From NCBI GenBank assembly GCA_017165825.1, contig CM029366.1, positions 32,130,349 to 32,194,348 on the forward strand: a stretch of 64,000 nt of DNA. Reading direction: 5' to 3'. The notes beneath the pieces were generated by a model. The model saw only the letters and a list, made by a program, of their open reading frames with translations. It had not been told where the DNA came from and did no database searches. Position 1 is the first letter of the stretch, and every line of letters starts with the position of its first letter. This stretch comes from Hepsetus odoe (taxonomy: Eukaryota; Chordata; Actinopteri; Characiformes; Hepsetidae). The position numbers were made by a program, and so were the translations under genes. Of this stretch, positions 1-14,700 are shown piece after piece.

Positions 1-458
1 AGCCAAAAGCTATGCATTTCCTCCTTTGCTCCCCACGCCAAAGTGACGCTGTTATCGAATAACCGCTGAGGGTGACTCACCGCCAAAACAACCACAGACA
101 ACACAACAACACAGCAGCCCAATGCGCCAAATAAGGACTCCATAGTTTACTCTGTAGTGATGATCACAGCAGAAGAGATGCTCATCACCTTCATTAAACT
201 ATACGCTGCACTGCACAATGCTGAATGATTAAATGACTACAGTCCTAATAATGTCTATCTGCACACGGCAGAGATTGGTAGTTGCGATGTACTGCAGTTT
301 ATTGATTCTTCCATGTGGTGGCCCACTTTCTGCGCTCTCTTATATTCTTACATTGATACAGTGATACTTGTTTTATCTTATTTTTTAAAGTGAAAGTGAC
401 CTTTGTTTTTGTCTTTAACACAACAGAGTAAAATAAAATGCAAAAATAAAATTGCCAA
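1..458. other. Part of mmp24 intron 8, no gene seen
   Basis: AT-rich, apparently unique sequence. I looked on the minus strand for the missing mmp24 terminal exon (transmembrane segment, EWV tail) and did not find it. Confidence 0.5.
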
Positions 459-713
459 GGGCTGCGGAGGCCTAGTGGTTAGGGCGTTGCCCTTGCATCG
501 GAAGATGGGTTTGAGTCCCCTCCCCAGTAGGTTGCCCTGAGGTACCCTTGAGCAAGGTACCATCCCTGTCACTGCTCCCCGGGCGCTTTCAATAGCTGCC
601 CACTGCTGCACGGTGTGTGCATGAGTTAAATGCAGAGGTCCAATTTCATTGTGGTTCACTGTGTGCTGTGCTGTGACCTCGCAATGACAAGGGTTTTCAC
701 TTTCATTTTTTTA
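459..713 (+). mobile_element. SINE-A copy
   Basis: Nearly full length. The tRNA-like head (A box ggcctagtggttagggcgt, B box ggtttgagtcccc) is followed by the body gtacccttgagcaaggtacc and the tail gacaagggttttcactttca. Confidence 0.8.
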
Positions 714-1121
714 AATCCAGAGACCATATGTCTGTCAGTGTGTCAATCCAAAGGGGAGTCCCATTCTGCGGGGTGTAGAGGGAGCGCAGAATTCGTCGAA
801 TGCGTCTAAAATGAATTTTCTGTTCATTTTTGTTTTGGAGCTCTCAGTAAGTTTGACTTTTAAATTAGTTTGACTTCCAGTGTTTATTATCAACGCTAGC
901 CTCATATTTTCATTGCAAAACTAATGATGAATTTGAACTCTCAGGGGTAAGTTACTTTAAGTACAAGTACTCAAGTAAATAAGACTTGTTACTATGCAGC
1001 ATATGCAGGAATGTCTAATTTACACATATAGAATACTGTGCAAAGTCTTGAACCCCTCATTTCTTCATATTTTGTTCCCAAAGACCCAGAATTTCTTTTT
1101 TTTTAATTTATTGTTGAGAAA

Positions 1122-1260
1122 CAGTTCTCCAGATCTTCCTGAAGGACAGTGTTGTTGTCTCTCATTTTCAGTCCAGTCTCTGTACCTGAGCAGTTCTCCA
1201 GATCTTCCTGAAGGACAAAGTTTTGTTTCTCATTTTCAGTCCAGTCTCTGTACTTGAGCA
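1122..1260. repeat. Tandem duplication of about 67 bp in family D
   Basis: The block cagttctccagatcttcctg ... cagtctctgtacctgag occurs twice in a row with few differences. The copies at 6600-6660 and 42330-42400 have the block once. Confidence 0.7.
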
Positions 1261-1365
1261 GTTCCAGAAGCAGTGTGGGATCATCTCCACAGAGAATAGA
1301 GTAAAAAAGACAGCTGACATCCAAAGAAGAACTTTGGGACATCCTTCAAGAAGCTTGGAGAAGTG

Positions 1366-1402
1366 TTTAGGGTTAGGGTTAGGATTAGGGTTAGGGTTAG
1401 GA
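1366..1402 (+). repeat. Interstitial telomeric repeat
   Basis: Six TTAGGG-type units with one variant (ggattaggg). The tract lies inside the family D element; the equivalent point of the copy near 6505 has no such tract. Confidence 0.85.
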
Positions 1403-2052
1403 CGCGTAGATGACTTAAAGATGACTTAGGAAGGAGCTGGTCTAAGAGAGTTGAGGCTGTGCTGAAGAATAACGGTGGTGGTAGTGAATATTGACTTTGA
1501 AGCTGGTTAGAATTAAACTCTCTTGTGTTTAGACTGGATTTACATGTAAGTTTGTATAGAAATCACTGCACACATTGTCTCACTCTCATAAAAAACAGAA
1601 GAAATTAGAAGATGGCTCGAGACTTTTGGGACAGAACACTACTGTATGCAAGTCAATCAGGCTGGGCATTCTGAGCCTTGAGATATTTCATCTACCTTTA
1701 GAGCTAAGGCTATGAGGCTTGGGTTGCTGTAAAAATACTATGATTCAGCAAAAATACATCACCAGAAAAGCTTTTCAATAAGCAAAGAAGACATGATATT
1801 TAGGACACACTGTGACTTAGTATCTGTTCTGCATCTATCTGCATGAACTTCAGAATTACGGACAGTCATTACAGGCTGGAGTTCCCAATGTTTGTGCCAC
1901 CCTAATGTAGAACTAGATTTAGTCATTTTATCTATTCCTTTGGCTATTTGGATAGACTTGAGTAGTACTGGCTTGCAAACCAGCCTCGCCACTAAGTTCT
2001 ATACAGGACACCAATCATGTCAAGTCTAACGCATTTAGAGCTGTCCACATTT

Positions 2053-2294
2053 AAAGTGAAAGTGACTATTTGTCATTATGAAACAGCACACATTGAAACA
2101 CAACAAAATGCAACTTCTGTTTTTCACATGTAAACAACCTGCAGCAGGAAGAAGCCATATCCTGCATCCGGGGAACAGCGATGGGGCGGTACTTTGCTCC
2201 AGGGATACCTCAGAGCAACCTGCTGATCTGATCGAACCCAAAACCTTCCAATCCTGGGGCCTAGTCCCTAAACTTTAGGCCAGCGCTGCCCCAA
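2053..2294 (-). mobile_element. SINE-A copy
   Basis: Starts with the tail end aaagtgaaagtgactatttg and ends with the head complement ttaggccagcgctgcccc. Several base changes; the ggtacc body site is lost. Confidence 0.75.
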
Positions 2295-2531
2295 TAAAGG
2301 ATAAACATCAGGGGAGAGCAAGAAGAAATTATGCACTCGAGAATCCCACATTTTGGGGATTCGCAGAGGTGAACACAGCCGGAGGGCAATGGCTGAGCCT
2401 GATCCTGGTTGAACAACCTTCTTGATCAAGGCTTCTCCCCATCCAGGTAAGTATTTCCATCCCAAAAGTTCACGTTAACTTTGCCAACTTTGCTATTTAG
2501 ATACAGCAGCTCAGGACAAACTGTCACTCAC

Positions 2532-2798
2532 ATCCTTCTCGGCTGACGAAAGCTCCCTGAGGTGCGTCAGGGATGCCCTTCCACACGGTGATGGGTTTGG
2601 GGTAGCCCGGGTCAGCTGTCCGCTTCTCCTCGTTATAACGCCAGTACTGGTCACCCTTGAAGAAGTACGTTTTGCCAACAGGCTCCCAGCGTAGGGCTGT
2701 GTCGATACCGTCCCGGGGCAGGCAGTTCCCCAGCTCCACCAGGCTGTGGGGGTAACCTGGCTCTGCTGTGACTTCCTTAAACACCCAGTACTTGTCAC
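2532..2798 (-). CDS. mmp24: mmp24 exon 8: hemopexin segment, last exon visible
   Basis: The exon encodes DKYWVFKEVTAEPGYPHSL, VELGNCLPRDGIDTALRW, EPVGKTYFFKGDQYWRYN, EEKRTADPGYPKPITVWK and GIPDAPQGAFVSREG. It ends after the first base of a tyrosine codon at donor gtgagt. In MMP24 the next residues would be YTYFYKG-like; no such exon is found at 1-2531, so the gene continues beyond the window. Confidence 0.96.
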
Positions 2799-5700
2799 CT
2801 ATGGGAAAAACGAGATCAGGGAAGGTGAGGTGAGGGGGGGGTTCAAGATGTTACAGAGAGTGGATTCAGGATTTAAACTGATTAGTAAATGAACAGCCAG
2901 GAAGAAAGGAGGAACAAAATGTAGAACACTGTAAAACTAAGCTGATTACTCTCACACAGATGTGAAGTTACTATTAGCACTTCTTCAGAACGTCTGCTTA
3001 GGCGATGGTCCGGGATGTTGAGTCGGAGAAAATTAGCATAAGCTCCTTGCGTAACGCCGTATTTATCAATATTGATGTAAAATCTAGTTTCTCTATGAGG
3101 CATCCTGTGAGCTTGTTTCTCGATGAAGCCTCAGAGGTCTAAAAATATCCCTCTCAAGCGCTCTCTGCACAGCAAGACTGCACTGGGCTAATTTACTGAA
3201 GAGGAGAGGGGAGGGGGGATGGTGAAAGAGAGGGGTTATAAGAGGGAAAAGGGAGAAAAGCAGGAGAGCGATACAGATTAGCTGTATCCTGAGGAAGGCC
3301 TGAACAAAGAGATGGACAGATGAGAGTGCAGAAGGATCAATGGCCAGTTTACTGGAAATTAAGCTCTGGTTCCAACATCCATCATCTCCAAAAACTATCA
3401 GTTATTATGGATAACATCTATCCTGTTATAGATTTTTATTTAAGACTTCTTCAAGTAGACCACACTGTACTTGAGGAACCTGGGATCATTAAATATCACA
3501 AATCTGTTGGAAAGTTAATTGGAATCGCTTACAAAGGCATCACTGACCCCTACAGTGGACCTCTGGCATGGATGCTGCAAATACGCCACGTGTTAATCTC
3601 CTTGGTAACAAAATTACAACTTTATATGGCTGTTTTGGGGGGAGGTTGCAAAGATCGAGGGTTCATAGGACAAACTGAGCTTTCTGTAGAATTAAAATGA
3701 ATATTGAGTTTAAAACAAAGACATTTTTATCATTAGAGGGATTTTAAAATGGCATCATACAAAAGTAACACACAGAAAAACCTGCATTTGAAGTTGTTGA
3801 AAAGGTTCACAAGGCTCACTCTCTCTCACTCAATTTTTTAGCCGCTTGTCCTAATTAGGGCCGCAGAGGGTGCTGGAGCCTATCTCAGCTGACACAGGGC
3901 GAAAGGAGGGGAAACATCCAGGACAGGCTGCCAGTCCATCACAGGGTCACACAGGCAAACACACACACACACACTCTGCACACACACACACACACACACC
4001 TAAGGCCAATGTATCCCGTTGTGCAGGTCTTTACCCGGTGGGAGAAAACCCATGCAAGCAAAGAAAGAATGTGCAAACTCCACACAGAAAGGACCCGGAC
4101 CGTCCCACCTAGGAATTGAACCCAGGACCCTCTTGCTGTGAGGTGACATCGCATCCCACTGTGCCATTTAATTAAAAATGTTAATACAAAATGAATTGCA
4201 TATATATATCAAAAATATATTTGTCTATTTTCATTAGCTTTTATAAAACTGTTTAGAATCCAATTAAGATAAAAGTAACATTTGTTTCACATACTTGGTT
4301 AAATTGGTAAAATGTCTTGAAAAACACTTTCACATTCCTAAAACCCTTAAAAATGACTATTAAACAACAAAGTCAGGCAAAATAAAAATGATAACCATCA
4401 CTAAACCTGCTGTGAACATGTCTACACCCCTCCGCAGGTGGATCCTGAAATCTGGAGTGAAATCTGGTTTAAAGACAAGGAAAAACCTCCTTTTCTGATG
4501 ATCTTAAAGGTGGGCTCTGTTTATTACAAGTATTTTATGGGGTTTGTATTTGAGGATGGGCTGTTTTCTCAAGCTGGCTGGTGCAGAAGGAAGCCAGCCG
4601 TCCGTATGAATTAGCCTCCACATCAGCAGATATGGGAGCAGTGTTGGGGGAAGAGGGATTCCCAGTGGTTGTATGACATATCTGCGTAATGAATGCTGGG
4701 TATTGTGGTGTGAGAATACGGATGGACCAAAATACAGACAGGACATTAGTTTGATGAGAGCGACGGATACAACATGATGACCAACATTACAACATGCCAC
4801 TTTCAGGCTGGTAAGCCCTTTAAGTGTCTGTAAAACAGCACAAGATCCTGCTAAAAGTCAATGAAATATATAAAATATAGCCGTGTTACAAAAAGGGAAG
4901 CCTGAGGCTGCACTTTGCAGATCTAACTTATGAAAATTTATGAATCTGATGAAACCCATTCAAATAACTGAAGCCAGAAATTATTGGCAGGAATGAGTCC
5001 TGACTAATTACCCCCAACCTTTTACAGGCTGGTCGTGGGTTCAGAGCTGAATTGGTATCTTGGGACGTGGGATAATTCAAGGTCTGAACCCTGTTCCACT
5101 CCGGTGGTGCCCTTGAGTTAGCTCAGCTCCACGTCCTTCCATCAGTGAATGCTACATTAAAAATAATTTTTTCATCTGCCCAGTGATGGACTGATGACCT
5201 GTCCCTGGCTTTTGCCTATGAACCTGAGATGGTCCTGGTCAGGAAAAGTGCTTAGATAAGGGACGGATGGATGAAAACTGGACATTGCATTGTTTTCAGT
5301 GGAGCAATGATGGCATATTCAGCAGTCGTTCAAAGCTGCTTCAATGAAAATACACCATTTCAATCAGTTTTTATCCAAAAAAGTCCACTTTTAGGATAAA
5401 ACATTAGGTAACACCACCCCACGGATGCCCAAGCACAGCATGGTATTTCAGGACTGCTATCACCATGGCAACTATTACCAGTAACTTGTAGGCAAAACTT
5501 CACATGTAAACACAACTTTACACAACATTTTAATGAATATGCCATTAGATTCCCAAAATAGAGATTTTCTGTCATTTTTAAAAGAGGATTTTAAAGAAGA
5601 TCTCATTCTTTTTCGTTTTCAGCTCCTCCTGTTAGGCTTCCCCACAGCGGATCATCTGCTGACTGAAAATATGTGCATTAAATCATTCACGGCGGAGGGA

Positions 5701-8700
5701 TACACGCAGGGTATGTGAGAAAAAGTAGTCTTCCCATAAAATAATATTGCTCAGATTTACTGTTTCACCATCATCAACATCCATATCAACACTAAGAGGA
5801 CGTGTGGTTTCTTTCGTGGGTTTCAAGTGGGAAAAAAATGGCTTGATTTTTGTTTGGGACGTCGGGTTCCGTTTGCCCCCCTTGTACTGAAATCTGCATC
5901 GGCCAGGAATCATTTCACCCCAAACCCTCCCTCGATAATTCTGTTTCATCTTCCCTGTCTATACTGCATTCAATAGCTAAAAAAAAGCAAAAAATTACTC
6001 CTGTACCTTTAAAGAAGACAAATTTCCCATCAGATCTCTCGTAAGCAGCATCAATGCGAGATGGGAGACCCTTCCAAAACTGGTCGATCAGCATGGGGTA
6101 GCCCTCCTGCACCTTGTTGTTGCGCAGACGCCAGAACCAGCGATCCTGAGAAGCACAAAAAGTACGTCAGCTGTGAAGAGAATCAGCTAAAGCCAAACTA
6201 GGGCAAGCCAGCAATATCAGCTCATGGTATCGGGGCCACATCCATTTACACGACCCTTTAAAAACCTTTCTTTAACCGTTTTTGTGTCTTTAAGACTGAT
6301 GAACAGCGCTGTGCTGAAGTCTTGAGCCGCCCCCTCCTTTCATTAGAATTTGGTGGAAAATGAGACAAAAACTCACATCTAAATCCAGTCAAAACTCAAA
6401 AAGAGTTTCATTCCAACCAACTTTAAAGTCAATATTCACCACCACCACCGTTATTCTTCAGCACAGTCTCAACTCTCTTAGACCTGCTCATTTCTTTAAG
6501 TCAGGAATGCTTCTCCAGGCTTCTTATAGGATGTTCCAAAGCTCTTCTTTGCCTTTTGCTCTCTGTGGAGATGATCCCACACTGCTTCTGAAACTGATCA
6601 GGTTCAGGGACTGGACTGAAAATGAGGAACAAAACGTAGCCCTTCAGGAAGATCTGGAGAACTGTCCCTCAACAAGACATCAAAGAAAGAAAGAAAGGAG
6701 GAGCTCAAGACTGTTGCTTAGTGCCGCATGTAAATAAGCTATGTTTTGAGTGGCAGTCTGACTGAAACACTACTTATAACTTCAGTGTGAATGGGTGGGG
6801 CTAAACTACTGCAGGCTGAGTATGTCTTTGTGACATCAGAAGCTTAAAAAATTAGCAAATGTGACTATTTTTTGTCCTTGTGAAACAGCACACAGTGAAA
6901 CACAATGAAATTCAACCTCTGCTTTTCACCCACAAGCACCCAGGGAGCAGTGATGGGGATGGTACCTTGCTCAAAGGTATTTGAGGGCAACCTACTGGTC
7001 TGGGATTCGAACCCTGGGACCAACTCCCTAACCACTAGACAACTAGCCCAGAGCTGGGAAGTGAAACCTGAACACTATTATGTTTTTTTTCATTTTTTTA
7101 AATGTAAGTATTAGTTTTTATTGAAGTATTTTAGAATAACGAGTCATTCAGTAAAAATGAACTGCGAGGATTTATAATAATGTGCATTGAGATTGAATAA
7201 ATCCCTGCTTGGTCTCTTTCATTCACAGCTACATCCATCATTCCGTATATAACATTACTTCTTTCTTCCACTCGACACTGTCCTACAGATTCCAAGGTTT
7301 TTAAAAACTTTTTTATCTTAAAATTATTTCCTGCAACCTTTACTACACGGCTTCAGAAGCACACCTGAGACTCTTTTATCAGCGCAGCGCTTTAGAGATA
7401 AACCCTTTATGAACTGCACTGAGATTGGTTTGACTGATGCAGCATGTCTGCGTGAGTTTAGGAGACAATGTCTCACGGCAGAGAAGAAAACGTGATTGGA
7501 ATGGATGTGATCAAGCGGTCAGACTGTCAAAAACCCTCTCGTAAAGCAGAGTCTAACCCTCCCTGACATTTAACACACAAACTACCCCTCCCTGACATTT
7601 AACACACAGTGCACATGTAAAACTTTACAAGACTAACCCTATCCAAGATTTAGGAATAAATATCAATGGTGTAGTGGGTAGCGCTGTCGCCACACTGTGA
7701 GAAGGTCCTGGGTTTGATTCCCAGATGTCCTTTCTATGTGGAGGAGCTTCAGCTTCCTCCCACCATCCAAAGGCATGCACGTCAAGTGGACTGGAAATGC
7801 TAAATTGTCTCCTCGGTGTATGTGTATGTGCTTGCATGTCGGCCCTGTGATGTACTGGAGACCTCCAGCAACTGCCTGACCCTAGTCAGGACAAGCGGCT
7901 CAAAAAATGAGAGAATGATGAGTTATAGCATCAAAAGGAAGGCAGTGAGCTGTTGTAACTGGTGATCATGAATATGTGATTAACTGGAAAGGTGTGATAA
8001 AATAAGTAAATAAATAAGCGTCTCAAGACTTAAAAGCTTTGAGTGTGTCAACCATGCATCCCTTCCACTACTATTTTCCCGACACTCTAGTGGTTAGGGA
8101 GTAGGCCTCTAGATTGGGAGGTTGTGGGTTCAAATCCCTTACCAGTAGATTGCCCTGAGGTACTCTTGAGCAAGGTACCGTCCCCATCAATGCTCCTTGG
8201 GTGCTTTAAATAGCTACCCCCTGGTGCATGTGTGAGTATGGGTGAAATCCAAAAGCAGCAGTTCCTTGTGTCTCACTGTGTGTTGTTTCACAATGACAAT
8301 CAGTCACTTTCACTGATTGTAGGGATGTTCCACCAGCATTAATGCACTACTGTCATTGGGTGGCTGTGATGCCTGCAACCCTACTGCAGAATCAACTCTG
8401 AAATGAACGGGGATACCCTGAAATAACAGGGGATACTATCATGCAACTAAGCACAGGTGTGAATGTGGTCTAATACATATCAGAGATACTCTGAGATTCG
8501 ATCCCTCTAAACCACTTTCAGAGAAGGTCATGGATCAATGATGTGGTCTAGTGGTACGATACTATGGAACAACAGATTGCAGGTTAAATCCCACTTTAGG
8601 AGGATTTACATCAATATGGGGCAGTGGTGGCCAAGTATTTAGGGACTAGGCTCCAGGGTCGGGGGTTGTGGGTTCGAATCCCAGACCAGTAGTTTGCCAT

Positions 8701-11700
8701 GAGGTACTCTTGAGTAAGGTACCATCCCTATCACTGCTTCCCGGGCGCTTTAAATAGCTGCCCCTTGCTGCACGGTGTATGTGGGTGATAAGCAGTGGTT
8801 ACATTTCGTTATGGTTCCCTGCGTGCTATGAAAAATAGTCACTTTCACTTCACTTTTCTATTGGTTTCCTTAACCCCAGGTTGCTCCAGGGTGACTGTCC
8901 CTCAAATTAGGAAATGGAAGTTGCTCTGGATGAGAGGATCTGCTAAATGGAAAAAATGTAATGTAAATGTGATCCCACAACTGGGCTGGGTAGGCTTTTT
9001 TCCTCGGCCATGTGAGTGGTTGAAAGCCCAAGCCGTCTAAACCATGGCTGATCAAGGATAAAGTTTTGACAACAATTGCAACAAGAGGTTGACGCAGAAA
9101 ATGTGCACCTTCCACTGGGCACAAAATCCGCTGATCATAAGAGACATGTGGAAACACCAGGCATATACTACAGGCCAGAAGTCTAAGCCTAGTCCAAGAG
9201 CAACAATGATCACCAGATATAAAATCAACAACAAAGTGAAAACCCTTGTCATTGCAAGGTCAAAGCACAGCACACAATGAACCACAATGAAATTGGACCT
9301 CTATATTTAACCCATGCACACTCAAACCCCGTGCAGCAGTGGGAAGCTATTGAAAGCACCCAGGGAGCAGTGACAGGGACAGCACCTTGCTCAAGGGTAC
9401 CTCAGGGCAACCTATTAGGAAGGGGTTCGAACCCCCGATCCTCAGATCATGCGGCTAACGCCCGAACCACTAGACCACCGCTGCAGGAGGCAGGGAGCTG
9501 TTCTAAATGGCAGCAGACAGGTGTGATGTTGCCTGAAGACAAAGGTCCACTTTTTCAGTCTGGAGAAATTCTTTTTGATTGTGGGCCCAAATGTCTGGAC
9601 TGGTTTTTGCGCTGCCAAAGCAAAATTAGACTTTTAGATCTGCAGAGCCTGATTAAAGAGAAAGCTCACCTTGAAAACGAACATCTCCCTCCTAAAAAAG
9701 GCGACCGTGTTGAAGTTGCCGTCACAGATGTTGGGTTTTCCGTAACCGGGAGAGGACGGCCGGTCCCCAGAAGGAGGTCGTGGGGGACGGGACTGCCGGT
9801 CATGTTTCCTCTCTGATGTTGAGTGAGTCCGTCGCGATGGGAGGGTGGGGAGAGGCCGAGTTGGCTCCAGCATTGCCGTCGGGACACCTGTATTACAGGA
9901 GCTCTTTTATACTGTGTTCTCGATGTTAATGATGGTATTTACAGCTCTAATGTAGAAACCCTGAGCTACAGCTTGTTCTATAATAGTTAAATATGCTCAA
10001 CCACAACCGTGTGATTTGCAGCAGCTCAAACTATTTAGCTTTTATTAGAATGAATCAAAATAATGACATTCTAAAAACATTTTGTCAAATTAAATACGCC
10101 TGGCTGTTTGGTTTGAGAGACCTGAAGAATTCTTCTGATGGGACGTTCTGGAGGTGAATAAAAAAGATCTGGACTCATCTTTCCTTTCACAACTCTCAGA
10201 GATACCACTGCAAATGTTTTGGCACCCTGGTCCTATCTATAGTTTGCAATTTAGTTTTTTCATACTGGAAGCTAAATAGTAAAAAATTCTAACTATGTTA
10301 CCGAAACACAAACTAACATTAAAAATAAAGGTAGCTAAAATGTAGATGTACGTTTATAATAGTAATTTAGTTTTTAAGAGTTTTTTGGGGAGGTTAATAT
10401 ATTAAGGATGATTTGTAGGCGATAAATACTCAGATGTTGATTTTTTAATTAATAATCTCATTTAATTGTTAAAACATCAAAGGAAATGAGAGTCTGATCT
10501 GGAAATATTTGGATTTTTGGATTCTGACCAAATATTCACCATAAAACTAATAAACTAAATACAGACTTTTTACTAAAACTATTACTAAACTCCTAAAGCG
10601 AACTGAGACAAACCAAAAGGTAGCATAATTCAATAAATAAAAATCAATAAAGGAACATTTTAAAATCATACCTCTGATCTGGTGGCTTTGTCTCAGATAC
10701 CTCTTTTCTCACCACTGCCTTTAACTAAGTCAGTCGAACTGGGAATAAAGGATATTCTTACCATAGATCTTCTGAATGCCTTGGAGGTCATCTAAGGGCA
10801 GTTTGAAGTTGTGTGTCTCCATGTACTGGTAGAAGGGGGCCATGATTGCACTGGGATCGTTGGAGTGTTCCAGACCCAGTGCATGGCCCAGCTCGTGCAC
10901 CGCCACCAGGAAAAGGTCGTTACCTGCAAGCGATCAGAAGTCAAAGTTGAGGAAGATCTGGGCTCGCTTTACATTAAAGGTCTTCTTCAACACATTCTGA
11001 CAAGCAGTGGTGAACCATGAGTTGCCAGGACCAGGCAATCTAAATCCGAGACCATGTAAGACCATGTATGTTCTGGTAGCTCCACTTTTGGATTCTAGGA
11101 GGGTGTTAGGGGAAGCCATGGTCCAGTGTCTAGGGACTAGGCGCCAGGATTGGAAGGTCATTGGCTCGAATCCCAGACCAGTTGCCCTAAGGTTCCTTTG
11201 AGCAAGCTACCGTCTCCATCACTGCTCCGTGGGTGCTTTAAACAGCTGCCTTTGCTGGATGTGTGTAAAAAAAAAAGCAGGTTCCTTTTCATTGTGTGCT
11301 TTGATCACAATGAGAAACTGTCCCTTTCGCTTCACTTTGTAATTTTTTGGTTTTAGCAAATCAAGAGATTTCATTTTCTCTGAAGGTCCTGGGAAGATTT
11401 TCATACATGTTCTTACATGTGCCAGAAACATGGCATGAACCTCTCCTTCCCACTCAGTGCAAACGTATTAACTCTCTTTTTCAACGTGTCCTTTTGAGTC
11501 TCTTCACATGGTGTAATTTGGCTTCTTTAAAAAATATGTAAGATCTCTTAAAAACCAAATAGCAATATTCCAGCTGGAGCACCTCTGAAAAGCCATAACT
11601 AAGAAAATGCATTTTTTAAATTCAGTGCTGTGCATTATCTGGAAGGATCAGAGCTCATTTTCAAGCTCTAGAACAAGGTTATGAACCTTTTACACACATT

Positions 11701-14700
11701 TAGATACAAACAGCCCCATAGAATCTCCAGTATTACTCACGCATGTCATTTTAAACCTCATATTAAGCAATAATATTGTGCCGTTATTTTATAGCAACTT
11801 CCATGTTCCGATTACAGGGACAGTCTTCCTGAAGCAACTCAGGGTTAAGGGTCTTGCTCAGGAACCCAATGGTGGTAGTGCTAGAGGTGGGATTTGAACC
11901 TGGGACCTCTTGGTCCACAGATCTATACCGGTTGGATGTTAAAGTTCATATTTAATGGGTGAGTTTGAGCATTTGCACTTGTTCACACATGCGATGTGTG
12001 ATTGGTCCCTTAATAAGATAATACATTTTAGCATAAAACAACAAAAGTTGGCATTTTGCACTCCTATATAAAAAAAAACCAAAACCTTGAGCCAGTTTAT
12101 GTTGTTTTTTGCATTACTACAGAAAAGACACAAGCAAAATATACTTTAGGCTTTTCTGCCAAACACACATCAATGCTGTCTCTTCCTTCTTCAAATTGGC
12201 CCCTATTATGTTGCTTTTTCTCCATCATCCCTTTGCCCTCTCACCCTTTTTCTCCCGTTCTTTTCTTCCTCGCCTGCCATGAAGGTAAAGACCATGAACA
12301 TCACATTAAATAAAAAAAACACAAACCTGAAGACTGCGAAAGCCTCTCGGGGTGAAACCACACTTTGGAGAAAGGTGTGTCTGAGTCCATTAGAGCGTGT
12401 TTGAGAGATGTTTTGCGAGTGTGTATGGAAATGGGTGCAGGAGACGGGCTGTGTACGTGAACTAACTGCAGATATCTCGCTCGGTAGCGCTTGAAGTCAG
12501 ACTGCTGATGGCGTGCGATCAAAGAGGAGATAACGTTTCCAACATGGACCATATGCATGCGGCGTAGATGCTGATGAAGTGCCTCTTCTTCAGACCCAAA
12601 GCGTACGCCCTGAGCTATGGTGAGGCACAGACCTATTTCAGCTAATCCCCTATGAGTTTGGTGTGTGTGTATGTGTGTGTGCGTGTGTGTGTGTGTGTCT
12701 CAGATGGAGATATATTAATAGATTTCTGTCTGCTCTCTATCCAGTGCTTCTCCATCCTCGCTCTGTCCCCAGTGGGCTGTGTTCTTCTCCTCAGCTCTTC
12801 ACTGGGTTTTACCCTTGGACTGCACTCCCGGTGGAATGCCCTCTCATCTTCTCAATGTCTGCTCATTTCATTCCTCCCTCGCATGCTCTCCGATCTGCCT
12901 ACTCAGCTTATTGGTACTTCCACTACATGTCCAAAAGTCTGAAAGTCCTGAAATAAAAGGGTATTAATAGAAATAGTTTGCCCCCCGTTGCTGGAGTAAC
13001 AACTTCTACTCTTCTGGAGAGGATAGACGGTGTTGGAACACTGCTGTGAGGATGTGATTGTATGAGAGTGTGAAGATGACTCCAACTTATTTTTGGATGG
13101 AGCTCATAAATGGCTGCTGAGTTCTATAGGCAAACCTTTTTGTGGAAAACTGAACAGAACGCATAAAAAAGTCCCCTAATAAAAACAGCTCGGACCAACT
13201 GAGACGTGGATTCCATAAGACCAATGAGGGTGTGGTATCTGTGAAGTGAGTTCTTCATGGATCAGATGAGTCTGTCCAACACAGATCCTTGATCAAACTG
13301 AGAGCTGGAAATTTGGAAGCTAAGGGAATACTGTTGCCATGAAAGGCTGGAAAGAATGATTAGGTACGTTTGAAAGTAATATCCACATGAAGGGTGAATG
13401 TTCTACCAAGGTCTCCCAGGAGATCATTGTCCAAAGCATCACACTAACTTTGCTGGCTCTCCTTCTGGCTATAGTGCATCCTGGTTCCTGATCTACTACA
13501 GAAAAAGTGACACAAGCCTGACTCTCCAAACAGAGGAAACATGATTTATCAGACCAGACAACATATTCCAATTACTCCACGGTCCAGTTCTGCTGGCCAA
13601 TGTACTAACCACTGATTATTGAGGAAAGCCCATAAGTGTCTCCTCATGCTTGTCCATTTTTCCTGCTTCCAACACATCAAATTCAAGAACTGACTGTGAA
13701 CTGACTGTTCACTTACTGTCAGGGTATCTCCCATACTGTGACAGGTGCCGAGATAATTAGTGTTGCTCATCACTTCACCTGTCAGTGGTTTCAATGTTAT
13801 GGCTAATTAGCATGTCAACACACAACACAACAAAATACATCCCCTGTATTTAGCCCACACACAGCAGCCTGCAGTGTTGGGGACAGTATCGTGCTCAAGG
13901 GTAACTCAGGTTAACCTACTGGTCTGGGACTCAAAACAACAACCTCCCGTTTAAGGGACATTAACCACTACCCCCTTCACATTTTGGATGCTTAGAAGTT
14001 TTGAATGGTGATGCCCAATCCTGATCCTGGAGTTAAGAGTTAAGAGAGTTAAGCTCCATCACACCTGGCTCTAATTTTCAGGTGTTGTTAAAAGTGTCAT
14101 CACTCAAACCAAGTTTATTAGCTTAAAGTTGGAGCTTTGTCCATTACCAGGATTGGACACCCTTACTTTTGGAGATACAGTGTATCCAGAGACATCCTAC
14201 ATTTGAGTAAAAGTAACTGCTGAAAAGAAAACTGATTTATAAAGTATATCTATCACACTCACCATCGTGGTTAGCGTTTCCTAACGTCCAGGGTTCATCT
14301 GAGTCGAAATGTGTGTCTCCTCCGATTCCAGGTCCAGGGAAGTAGGCATGGGCTAGAAAACCTCCTTCTCCATCGAATGGAGAACTGTCTCCATGGAACC
14401 CAGAGGCGAAAAAAATCATGATATCAGCCTCCTTGCCCTCCCTCTTGATCTCAGAGTAGGCCACCTCCTGAAAGGTCAGCGGGGTCACTGTCTGCCACAC
14501 GTCAAAGGCCTGCCGTATTGCCCTCTGAGTGTCTTTCTCCCCCACCTTAGGTGTGAAGTTGTGTATGCTGAGATGAAGGTTGGAGAAAATGAAGCAAAAA
14601 GAGAACAAAGAAAGAAATAATGTGGTTAAAATACATAATTTACTAAATGTTGCATTTACTACCTAATTTTACTTACCATAATGGGAGATCTAATGCTTTA

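Larger units (their letters stand above)
1030..1665 (-). mobile_element. Non-autonomous DNA-transposon-like element (family D), both ends present
   Basis: The left end (ctgtgcaaagtcttgaacccctc, 1037-1059) is inverted at the right end (gatggctcgagacttttggg, near 1610-1630), so terminal inverted repeats bracket about 630 bp. The interior matches the copy at 6290-6690 in reverse. It carries a tandem duplication and a telomere-repeat insert absent from the other copy. No transposase frame. Probably Tc1/mariner-related. Confidence 0.55.

Noticed and set aside
1..2531. Terminal mmp24 exon
   Set aside because: I looked on the minus strand for the rest of the hemopexin domain, a transmembrane segment and an EWV-type tail and found none. 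The exon is more likely outside the window.
9277..9816. 179-codon plus-strand ORF
   Set aside because: The first half is SINE-A sequence and the second half is antisense to mmp24 exon 6.
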